DNA of 5,629 nucleotides from Nitriliruptoraceae bacterium (lineage in GTDB: Bacteria > Actinomycetota > Nitriliruptoria > Nitriliruptorales > Nitriliruptoraceae), in assembly GCA_007118045.1 (NCBI GenBank), contig SKTG01000048.1, forward strand, positions 1 through 5,629, read 5' to 3'. How positions within the stretch are numbered: position 1 is the first letter of the stretch; each line of letters opens with the position of its first letter. Shown one piece after another: positions 1-5,261 of the stretch. The notes beneath the pieces are model-generated. The model made no database searches. It had not been told where the DNA came from and saw only the letters and a program-made list of their open reading frames with translations. Made by a program: the position numbers and the translations under genes.

Positions 1-125
1 CGCGCGCGCCGGGCCGCCCGGACCGTGGTCGCGACCCCGGCGGCGGTGGGTGGACGCCCGAGGTTCGGCGCACCGCGGTCGCCGCCGTAGGCTGCGACGA
101 CCGACGACATCAGCGGGAGGGCACG
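1..125. other. Upstream region of the double dehydrogenase gene
   Basis: No gene could be assigned with confidence here. The stretch holds an imperfect 18-bp palindrome at 23-40, a possible promoter at 64-93 and a ribosome binding site at 115-120. In frame 1 an open frame entering from the left edge ends at a TAG at 88-90 and could be the last 29 codons of an upstream + strand gene. On the opposite strand an ATG at 111-109 opens a frame that leaves the window and could be a divergent gene. Both have GC-rich third positions, but at this length and base composition neither can be told from chance. Confidence 0.4.
64..93 (+). promoter_or_regulatory. Possible sigma70-type promoter for the double dehydrogenase
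   Basis: TAGGCT at 88-93 fits the actinobacterial -10 pattern TAnnnT, and TTCGGC at 64-69 is a weak -35 match, with an 18-base spacer. A transcript would begin near base 100, leaving a leader of about 26 bases that contains the ribosome binding site. The -10 is convincing for such GC-rich DNA, the -35 much less so. If the frame-1 reading that ends at 88-90 belongs to an upstream gene, this promoter would overlap its stop codon. Confidence 0.33.
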
Positions 126-1910
126 GTGGCGGAGCAGGTCGTGGAACGGATCGAACGGGTGGGTGTCGTCGGGTGCGGCACGATGGGGGCCGGGATCGCG
201 GAGATCGTGGCGCGCACGGGGTTCCCCGTGCACTTCGTCGAACGCGACGACGCCTCGGTCGAGGCCGGTCTCGCACGTATCCGGGGTTCGTTGGACCGTC
301 AGGTGCGGCGGGAACGGCTCACCGAGGAGCAGCGCGACGAGCTGCTCGGCCGCATCTCCGGCAGCACGGTGTGGTCGGACCTGCGCGACTGCGACCTGGT
401 GGTCGAGGCCGTGCCGGAGGAGCTCGAGGCCAAGCGGGCGGCGTTCGCGGAGCTCGACCGCCACGTCCGGCCGGACGCGCTGCTCGCCACCAACACCTCC
501 TCCCTGCCCGTGATGGACATCGCGGTCGTCACCAAGCGGCCGAACCGGGTGCTCGGCTTCCACTTCTTCAACCCGGCGCCGGTGATGGAGCTGATCGAGC
601 TGGTGCGCACCGTGGTGACCGACGAGGCCGTCGTGGACACGGCACGGCGGTTCGCGGAGACGATCGGCAAGACCCCTGTCGTCGTGGGCGACCGACGGGG
701 CTTCATCGCCAACCAGCTGCTGTTCCCCTACCTCAACCAGGCCATCTGGATGGTCGAGGGCGGCTACGCCACGAAGGAGGACATCGACGCGGCGATGCGC
801 TTCGGGGCGAACCTGCCGATGGGGCCGATCGCGCTCACCGACCTGGTCGGCATCGACACCTTCGTCGGCATCATGGACGCCATCCACTCGCAGTTCCAGG
901 ACACGCGCTTCGCTCCGCGGCCGTTGCTCGGGCAGCTCGCCGCGGCCGGGTTCAACGGCCGCAAGTCCGGTCGCGGGTTCTACACCTACGACGAGCCGGG
1001 GTCCTCGCGCACGCTCCCGGACGAGGAGACGCGGGCGCCGGCGGACGCCTCGACCATCGCCGGGTGGCGACGCGTCGGTGTCATCGGTACGGGCACCATG
1101 GCCGCGGGCATCGTCGAGGTCTGCGCTCGCGCTGGCTTCGACGTCACGGTGGCCGGTCGCTCACGGGAGAAGGGGGAGGCCCTGGTCGCCCGGGTGGCCC
1201 GCTCGATGCGGAGGCAGGTGGACAAGCAACGCATCACCGAGGAGGACCTGGTGGACTCCGTCGGCCGTATCCAGCCCGTCATCGAGGTCGAGGACCTCGC
1301 CGAGGCCGACCTGATCATCGAAGCGGTCGCGGAGGACCTCGAACTCAAGCGCGAGCTGTTCGCGCGCCTCTCCGCCGTCGTCAAGCCCGAGGCCGTGCTG
1401 TCCACCACCACCTCCTCGTTGCCGGTGATCGAGTGCGCGATGGCCACCGACCACCCCGACCGGGTGCTGGGGCTGCACTTCTTCAACCCCGCCTCGATCA
1501 TGAAGCTCGTGGAGATCGTGACCACCGTGCGCACCGACCCGGCCGTCGTGGCGCAGGGACGAGCGTTCATCGAGCGGATCGGCAAGGTCGGCGTGCTCTG
1601 TGGTGACCGGGCCGGGTTCATCGTCAACACGCTGTTGTTCCCCTACCTGAACGACGCCGTCAAGATGCTGGAGTCGCACTACGCGACGGCCGAGGAGATC
1701 GACACCGCCATGAAGCTCGGGTGCGGCTACCCGATGGGTCCGTTCGAGCTGATGGACGTCGTGGGGCTCGACATCACCCTGGCCATCGTGGAGCGGCTAC
1801 GGGAGGAGTACCGCCAGCCGTCGCACGAGCCCGCCCCCCTGCTACGTCACCTCGTCGACGCCGGCTTCCTCGGTCGCAAGACGGGCCGCGGGTTCTACGT
1901 CTATCCGTAG
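126..1910 (+). CDS. Tandem (double-module) 3-hydroxyacyl-CoA dehydrogenase
   Basis: This protein should oxidise (S)-3-hydroxyacyl-CoA to 3-ketoacyl-CoA with NAD(P)+ in the cytoplasm, as in beta-oxidation or, in reverse, butyryl-CoA formation. It consists of two full dehydrogenases of about 285 residues each, joined by a polar linker near residues 289-313. Each half has an N-terminal Rossmann domain and a C-terminal helical domain. Half 1 shows GCGTMG at 16-21, Glu39 ending beta-2, Ser125, the catalytic pair His146 (in HFFNP) and Glu158, and Asn196. Half 2 shows GTGTMA at 321-326, Ser430, His451, Glu463 and Asn501. Both active sites therefore look intact. Half 2 differs at the cofactor site, with the last glycine replaced by Ala326 and a basic Arg345-Ser-Arg347 where an acidic residue is expected. 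The GTG start is preceded by GGGAGG five bases upstream and is the only start codon in frame upstream of the first Rossmann motif in the window. The same double architecture occurs in other actinobacteria. It differs from PaaH/FadB-type proteins, which have a single Rossmann domain. The exact substrate chain length is unknown. Confidence 0.93.
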   Translation: MAEQVVERIERVGVVGCGTMGAGIAEIVARTGFPVHFVERDDASVEAGLARIRGSLDRQVRRERLTEEQRDELLGRISGSTVWSDLRDCDLVVEAVPEELEAKRAAFAELDRHVRPDALLATNTSSLPVMDIAVVTKRPNRVLGFHFFNPAPVMELIELVRTVVTDEAVVDTARRFAETIGKTPVVVGDRRGFIANQLLFPYLNQAIWMVEGGYATKEDIDAAMRFGANLPMGPIALTDLVGIDTFVGIMDAIHSQFQDTRFAPRPLLGQLAAAGFNGRKSGRGFYTYDEPGSSRTLPDEETRAPADASTIAGWRRVGVIGTGTMAAGIVEVCARAGFDVTVAGRSREKGEALVARVARSMRRQVDKQRITEEDLVDSVGRIQPVIEVEDLAEADLIIEAVAEDLELKRELFARLSAVVKPEAVLSTTTSSLPVIECAMATDHPDRVLGLHFFNPASIMKLVEIVTTVRTDPAVVAQGRAFIERIGKVGVLCGDRAGFIVNTLLFPYLNDAVKMLESHYATAEEIDTAMKLGCGYPMGPFELMDVVGLDITLAIVERLREEYRQPSHEPAPLLRHLVDAGFLGRKTGRGFYVYP

Positions 1911-1949
1911 GCCGCGGTGCAGCACGCGCCCGGAGCACCCGGAGAGCCC

Positions 1950-1956
1950 GAGGAGG
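1950..1956 (+). promoter_or_regulatory. Strong ribosome binding site that decides the DUF1232-like start
   Basis: GAGGAGG lies five bases before the GTG at 1962. The in-frame GTG at 1917, which would add 15 residues, has no comparable purine-rich motif in front of it and is only six bases from the preceding stop codon. The added residues would be a Pro/Gly/Glu stretch with no domain content. I therefore place the start at 1962. Confidence 0.65.
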
Positions 1957-1961
1957 CCCCG

Positions 1962-2375
1962 GTGTCCCCGGTGATCCGTGGACGGCGCCCGGGGGAGCTC
2001 CCGCCCACGGGTGACATCCCGGACCGGGGGAGCGCCGCGGCCGCCGGCGCCGACGTGCTGGACTCGCACTGGGCGGTGCTGCGGGAGCTGTTGCCCGACC
2101 TGTTGCGGCTGCTCCGGGCGCTCGCGACGGACCGGCGGGTGCCGCTCCGAGCGAAGCTGGTGGCGGGGGCGGCCCTCGGCTACGCCCTGCTCCCCGGTGG
2201 CCGCGTCCCCGCGGTGGTCCCCGGTACCCCGGTCGGCCTCGACGACCTCGTCGCCGTCGTGTTCGCCGTACGGCACCTCGTCGCAGCAGCCGGCTTCGAG
2301 GTCGTCCGGGAGCTGTGGACCGGGACGGACGCCGGCTTCGGCATGCTGGTCGTCCTGGCCGGGGTGTCGCGGTGA
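1962..2375 (+). CDS. DUF1232-like (YkvA-type) small protein
   Basis: This is a 137-residue protein of unknown biochemical role. The middle resembles DUF1232, a family of small, often membrane-associated proteins: Pro61-Leu-Arg-Ala-Lys65, then a hydrophobic helix reaching Tyr74 and Pro78, then Pro83, and a Gly92-Leu-Asp-Asp95 that matches the family's GLLDD-type motif, followed by a hydrophobic helix. The usual PxDxxPD core is degenerate, because Gly80 and Ala84 stand where the two aspartates are expected. The first 30 residues are polar and probably disordered. Residues 124-135 form a short hydrophobic end that could touch the membrane. It follows the double dehydrogenase by 51 bases and is followed by the next gene after 10-13 bases, so an operon is likely. 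The function is not inferable from the neighbours. The family call rests on motif spacing seen by eye. An N-terminally longer form from the GTG at 1917 is possible. Confidence 0.7.
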   Translation: MSPVIRGRRPGELPPTGDIPDRGSAAAAGADVLDSHWAVLRELLPDLLRLLRALATDRRVPLRAKLVAGAALGYALLPGGRVPAVVPGTPVGLDDLVAVVFAVRHLVAAAGFEVVRELWTGTDAGFGMLVVLAGVSR

Positions 2376-2388
2376 CGACCTCCCCGTG

Positions 2389-2619
2389 ATGTGGCCACGA
2401 TGCAACGACCCGTTCCTGCCGGAGCTCGAGGGGTACGTGGCGCAGCGCGTGCCCGGCTACCGGGCCGACAAGGACTACCTCTGTCCCGACTGCCAGCAGC
2501 CGATCGTCGCGGGCAGCGGCCACGTGGTCGCGTGGCCGGAGGGTCAGGTGGAAGAGCGGCGCCACGTCCACCAGCACTGCTGGCGGCTTGCGTCCCGGCG
2601 TGGCCGGATAGCCTGGTAG
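2389..2619 (+). CDS. Small putative zinc-binding protein (CPxC / HxHC motif)
   Basis: This 76-residue protein carries Cys32-Pro-Asp-Cys35 and, 24 residues later, an Arg-Arg-His59-Val-His61-Gln-His63-Cys64-Trp65 cluster, with a hydrophobic HVVAWPE strand (45-51) between them. That spacing suggests one treble-clef or ribbon-like zinc site formed by Cys32, Cys35, a histidine and Cys64. I recall similar small actinobacterial proteins with a CPxC, HVVAWP and RRHxHxxCW core, often auto-labelled 'ATP/GTP-binding protein', although no nucleotide-binding loop is visible here. The biochemical role is unknown; nucleic-acid or protein binding would be a guess. The start region reads GTGATG, so translation could begin at GTG 2386 or ATG 2389. 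No strong ribosome binding site precedes it. GGTGA at 2371-2375, which contains the stop of the DUF1232-like gene, is the only candidate, so translation may be coupled to that gene. Confidence 0.72.
   Translation: MWPRCNDPFLPELEGYVAQRVPGYRADKDYLCPDCQQPIVAGSGHVVAWPEGQVEERRHVHQHCWRLASRRGRIAW
2588..2614 (+). promoter_or_regulatory. Possible promoter for the cyclophilin pair
   Basis: TAGCCT at 2609-2614, in the context GGATAGCCTGG, fits the actinobacterial -10 pattern and would start a transcript near 2621, giving a leader of about 42 bases before the TTG start at 2663. TTGCGT at 2588-2593 could be the -35, but the 15-base spacer is short. The site lies inside the last codons of the small zinc-protein gene, so the cyclophilins may have their own promoter as well as read-through from upstream. 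Confidence 0.3.
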
Positions 2620-2662
2620 GCCCGCAGCCCACCGCCCGCACCCGTCGCTCGGACCAGTCACC

Positions 2663-3607
2663 TTGAGCAAGCAGCAACCCGGGCGTCCCCGCTCGTCGTC
2701 GAAGCGTTCCTCGTCGAAGTACGACCGGCGTACGGCGCGCAACAAGTGGATCATCATCGCGATGGCCGTCCTGATGGGCCTCTCGCTGGTCGCGGTCCCC
2801 CTGATCAACCTGCTCGGTGACACGACGACGGCCGAGCCGGAGGTCGAGGACGAGGACCCGTTCGCCGAGGAGGAGGCTGCCGCCGAGGGCCCCGGCCCGT
2901 GCGGTGAGACCCCGGACGACGTCCCGGAGGTCGACAGCGAGATCTACGACGAACCGCCGGAGATGTCCATCGACACCGACGCCACGTACACGGCGACGGT
3001 GGAGACCACCTGCGGCGACATCCAGCTCGAGCTGCACGCCGAGGCCGCCCCGATGGCCGTCAACAACCTCGTGAACCTCGCCGAGGACGGCTACTACGAG
3101 GGCGTCATCGTCCACCGGGTCGTCCCGGGGTTCGTGATGCAGGCCGGTGATCCGGCCGGGACCGGCTGTGGTCAGGACGACTGCGAGAACTTCGACCCCG
3201 AGGAGCCGGCCTACCCGGGGTACTCCTTCGACGACGAGCTCGAGCTCGCGGAGGAGCTCGTCGAGGAGACCCGCGACGAGCAGCTCGAGCGCCTGCTCGC
3301 GAGCGAGGAGGCGCAGGAGGAGGGGTTGACCGAGGAGATGGACGAGGACGAGCTGCGTCAGCTCGTGCCCGCCGGCTACCCGCGTGGCACGCTCGCCATG
3401 GCCAACAGCGGCGAGGACACCAACGGCTCGCAGTTCTTCATCACCCAGGGCGACCCCACCCAGCTCGAACCGCTGTTCACCGTCTTCGGCACCGTGGTGG
3501 AGGGCATGGACGTGGTCGACGACATCGTCCGGTCCCCGGCCGACCCCACCACCGGAGCGCCGGACGAACCGCCGGTGATCCTGTCGGTGACGATCGACGA
3601 GCAGTGA
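2663..3607 (+). CDS. Membrane-anchored cyclophilin-type peptidyl-prolyl isomerase
   Basis: This enzyme should catalyse cis-trans isomerisation of X-Pro bonds outside the membrane. The 314 residues run as a basic Ser/Lys/Arg-rich N-terminus (1-28), one membrane helix (29-51), an acidic stalk (about 57-105) and a cyclophilin domain (about 107-312). The basic flank inside and acidic stalk outside predict an N-in orientation. Recognisable cyclophilin sites are His151-Arg152, Phe157, Gln160, Met246-Ala-Asn248 and Asn254-Gly-Ser-Gln257-Phe-Phe259. By alignment with human cyclophilin A, Arg55, Phe60, Gln63, Asn102 and Gln111 are kept, while Met61 is Val158, Trp121 is Gln267 and His126 is Phe272. Two features are odd. 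A Glu-rich insertion of about 38 residues lies between Asp-Glu-Leu193 and Gly238-Tyr239. Four cysteines (80, 117, 169, 174) all lie outside the membrane and could form two disulfides. TTG is the only start that keeps the basic flank; the next one, ATG at 2762, falls inside the membrane helix. No clear ribosome binding site is visible. The family call is secure; the substrates are unknown. Confidence 0.92.
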   Translation: MSKQQPGRPRSSSKRSSSKYDRRTARNKWIIIAMAVLMGLSLVAVPLINLLGDTTTAEPEVEDEDPFAEEEAAAEGPGPCGETPDDVPEVDSEIYDEPPEMSIDTDATYTATVETTCGDIQLELHAEAAPMAVNNLVNLAEDGYYEGVIVHRVVPGFVMQAGDPAGTGCGQDDCENFDPEEPAYPGYSFDDELELAEELVEETRDEQLERLLASEEAQEEGLTEEMDEDELRQLVPAGYPRGTLAMANSGEDTNGSQFFITQGDPTQLEPLFTVFGTVVEGMDVVDDIVRSPADPTTGAPDEPPVILSVTIDEQ

Positions 3608-3622
3608 CCGGTACCACCCGAT

Positions 3623-3640
3623 CCGCGCCGTCGGGCGCGG
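3623..3640 (+). other. GC hairpin between the two cyclophilin genes
   Basis: CCGCGCC at 3623-3629 pairs perfectly with GGCGCGG at 3634-3640 around a GTCG loop. It sits 15 bases after the stop of the first cyclophilin and seven bases before the CAGGAG ribosome binding site of the second. There is no T-run, so a classical intrinsic terminator is unlikely. It could weaken read-through, protect an mRNA end or set the relative expression of the two genes. Chance is also possible in DNA this GC-rich. Confidence 0.35.
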
Positions 3641-3658
3641 CCGACCCAGGAGCCCCTC

Positions 3659-4174
3659 GTGGCACAGCAGTACAGCGTCCCGCCAGAGATGCAGATCGAC
3701 ACGTCGAAGGACTACACGGCGACCATCACGACGACCGAGGGCACCATCACCGCGAAGCTGTTCGCGGACGAGGCACCCAACACGGTCAACAACTTCGTGT
3801 TCCTCGCCCGGGACGGCTTCTACGACGGGGTGATCTTCCATCGGGTGATCGAGGGGTTCATGCTCCAGGGGGGTGACCCGACCGGAACCGGCACGGGCGG
3901 TCCCGGCTACCGGTTCGCCGACGAGCTCGACGCCGCGCGGCGTCACGGCTACAAGCTCGGGACCCTGGCGATGGCCAACGCCGGCCCCGACACCAACGGG
4001 TCGCAGTTCTTCATCATGCACGCCGACTACGGTCTCCCGCCGCAGTACAACGTCTTCGGCAAGACCATCGACGGGCTCGACGTCGTGGATCGGATCGGCA
4101 GGACCGCCACCGGCCCCCGGGACAAGCCCCTCCAGGACGTCGTCATCCGGTCGGTGGAGATCGCCGAAGCGTGA
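3659..4174 (+). CDS. Cytoplasmic cyclophilin-type peptidyl-prolyl isomerase
   Basis: This is a compact 171-residue cyclophilin with neither signal peptide nor membrane helix, so it should assist proline-limited folding in the cytoplasm. Active-site positions by alignment with human cyclophilin A are His61-Arg62 (Arg55), Phe67 (Phe60), Met68 (Met61), Gln70 (Gln63), Met105-Ala-Asn107 (Asn102) and Asn113-Gly-Ser-Gln116-Phe-Phe118 (Gln111, Phe113). Tyr130 lies near the His126 position, and the Trp121 loop is one residue shorter and reads Leu-Pro-Pro. This LPPQY-x-VFGK pattern is usual for bacterial cyclophilins. The lead-in PPEM-Gln-Ile-Asp-Thr at 8-15 matches the corresponding segment of the preceding gene (98-105), which marks the two as paralogues. 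There are no cysteines. The GTG start is six bases after CAGGAG at 3647-3652. The gene begins 51 bases after the first cyclophilin and ends facing the alcohol dehydrogenase gene. A ppiA/ppiB-type symbol is not assigned because the naming is not consistent among actinobacteria. Confidence 0.94.
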   Translation: MAQQYSVPPEMQIDTSKDYTATITTTEGTITAKLFADEAPNTVNNFVFLARDGFYDGVIFHRVIEGFMLQGGDPTGTGTGGPGYRFADELDAARRHGYKLGTLAMANAGPDTNGSQFFIMHADYGLPPQYNVFGKTIDGLDVVDRIGRTATGPRDKPLQDVVIRSVEIAEA

Positions 4175-4196
4175 CCGGCCGGTCCGCACCGGTCAC
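4171..4196. terminator. Inverted repeat at convergent gene ends, likely bidirectional terminator
   Basis: GTGACCGG at 4171-4178 is perfectly complementary to CCGGTCAC at 4189-4196, with a 10-base loop. The left arm contains the TGA stop of the cyclophilin on the + strand, and the right arm contains the TGA stop of the alcohol dehydrogenase on the - strand. A 12-bp perfect palindrome, GACCGGCCGGTC at 4173-4184, offers a competing fold. Neither side has a T-run, as is common for hairpin terminators in high-GC actinobacteria. Position between convergent genes supports the call, but activity is inferred. Confidence 0.5.
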
Positions 4197-5239
4197 CGCA
4201 GGTCGGTGACCACCGTGCGGATCGGGTGGCCCTCGCGGGTCTCGAGGGCGCGCAGCGCCGCCGGGGCCCCGTCGAGGTCCGTCGTGTCCGTGACGGAGCG
4301 ACCGAGGTCGAGCCGGCCGTCCTCGAGCAGGTCGAACAGCTCGCCGACGTCCTGGCGCGTCGCGCCGTACGAGCCCGCGACCTCCAGCTCCTGGGTCACG
4401 AACCGTGCCAGGGGCAGGGTCTCGAGATGGTCGCGTCCGAACCCGACCAGCACGGCCCGGCCGCCCGGAGCGACGCAGCGCAGGGCCTGATCGGCGGTCT
4501 CGGCCGAACCGACGAACTCGAGCGCTCGGTCGCTGCCCCCGTCGGTGAGCTCGTGCACCGTGGTGACGGGGTCCTCGCGGGTGGCGTCGATCACGGCGTC
4601 GGCGCCCCAGGCGACGGCCCGTTCCAGGTTGATCACGTCCACGTCGATCCCGATCACGTGCGCCCCCGAGAGCTTCGCCAGCAGCACGGCGTGCATGCCG
4701 AGACCCCCGAGGCCGACGACCGTGACGATGCTGCCCTCGCCGACCCCGGCGCGCTTGAGGGCGTGGTAGGGCGTGGCGACCGCGTCGGTCACGATCGCAG
4801 CCTCGTGGAGCGGCACGTCCGGAGGGACGGGAACGAGCAGGTCCGGATCGACGGGCAGGTAGCCGGCGAGGGCACCAGCGGTGTCGATCCCCGGGACCAC
4901 GAGGTCGCGGCAGAGGTTCTCGCGGCCGATGCGGCAGTAGCCGCAGCGCTGGCACGGCCGGCCCATCAGCACCGCGACCCGGTCACCGGGGCGCCAGTCC
5001 GACACCTCGTCGCCGACGGCGGCGACCGTGCCGGCGGGCTCGTGGCCGAGCACCTGCGGCAGCCGGGGTCCGTGGGGCAGGCCCCCGGTGAGCACGTGCA
5101 CGTCGGTCGCGCAGATGCCGCAGGCACCGACCTCGATGAGCACCTCGTCGGGCGCCGGGTCGGGTCGCGGCAGCTCGTCCACGCGGAGCTGCTCCGGACC
5201 GGCATCGGAGCGCACCGCGTGCAGGCGTAGCGCCCGCAT
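4193..5239 (-). CDS. Zinc-dependent medium-chain alcohol dehydrogenase
   Basis: This 348-residue enzyme should interconvert an alcohol and an aldehyde or ketone with NAD+ in the cytoplasm. The N-terminal GroES-like catalytic domain has Cys43 (GICATD), His66-Glu67 (GHE) and Asp152 as likely catalytic-zinc ligands, and the complete structural-zinc set Cys96, Cys99, Cys102 and Cys110. The Rossmann domain shows GLGGLG at 176-181 and Asp199 at the end of beta-2, which favours NAD over NADP. The length is normal for the family. I chose the ATG at 5239 because the protein then begins MRALRLH, as family members do. GTG at 5257 would add six residues, and an ATG at 5350 would add 37 residues that overlap the preceding gene's tail and look non-native. 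None has a strong ribosome binding site. The start lies 22 bases after the stop of the upstream - strand gene, suggesting co-transcription. The substrate cannot be told; the motifs fit general alcohol dehydrogenases as well as dedicated acyl-CoA-pathway members. Confidence 0.92.
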   Translation of the reverse strand: MRALRLHAVRSDAGPEQLRVDELPRPDPAPDEVLIEVGACGICATDVHVLTGGLPHGPRLPQVLGHEPAGTVAAVGDEVSDWRPGDRVAVLMGRPCQRCGYCRIGRENLCRDLVVPGIDTAGALAGYLPVDPDLLVPVPPDVPLHEAAIVTDAVATPYHALKRAGVGEGSIVTVVGLGGLGMHAVLLAKLSGAHVIGIDVDVINLERAVAWGADAVIDATREDPVTTVHELTDGGSDRALEFVGSAETADQALRCVAPGGRAVLVGFGRDHLETLPLARFVTQELEVAGSYGATRQDVGELFDLLEDGRLDLGRSVTDTTDLDGAPAALRALETREGHPIRTVVTDLR

Positions 5240-5261
5240 CGTCGTCGGCAGCGACACGGGG

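Noticed and set aside
1..90. Frame-1 open reading that ends at TAG 88-90, as the tail of an upstream gene
   Set aside because: Only 29 codons, no recognisable motif, and all frames are open in such GC-rich DNA. It also overlaps the best promoter candidate. It may be real but cannot be supported.
1..111. Divergent - strand gene starting at the ATG at 111-109
   Set aside because: No ribosome binding site is evident and the 37 visible codons give a composition-driven sequence without motifs.
50..1606. 518-residue + strand reading frame overlapping the double dehydrogenase
   Set aside because: Arg/Gly/His-rich product without motifs, in a shifted frame over a protein with intact Rossmann and catalytic motifs; a composition shadow.
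1774..2823. 349-residue - strand reading frame
   Set aside because: Arg/Pro-rich product antisense to the dehydrogenase end, the DUF1232-like gene and the zinc protein; no motifs.
3233..3262. Inverted repeat with GACGAGCTC/GAGCTCGTC arms inside the anchored cyclophilin gene
   Set aside because: It follows from repeated Asp-Glu-Leu and Glu-Glu-Leu-Val codons in the acidic insertion, so no separate function is needed.
2180..4189. 669-residue - strand reading frame spanning five genes
   Set aside because: It lies antisense to two clear cyclophilins and others, and its Val/Gly/Arg/His-rich product has no domain pattern.
3604..4196. GTGACCGG recurring at three stop codons as a possible signal
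   Set aside because: The same octamer also occurs inside the dehydrogenase coding region near 1603, and the TGA followed by CCGG is expected often at this base composition.
4226..5230. 334-residue + strand reading frame over the alcohol dehydrogenase
   Set aside because: The opposite strand encodes all zinc-ligand and cofactor motifs of a full-length dehydrogenase, so this is its shadow.
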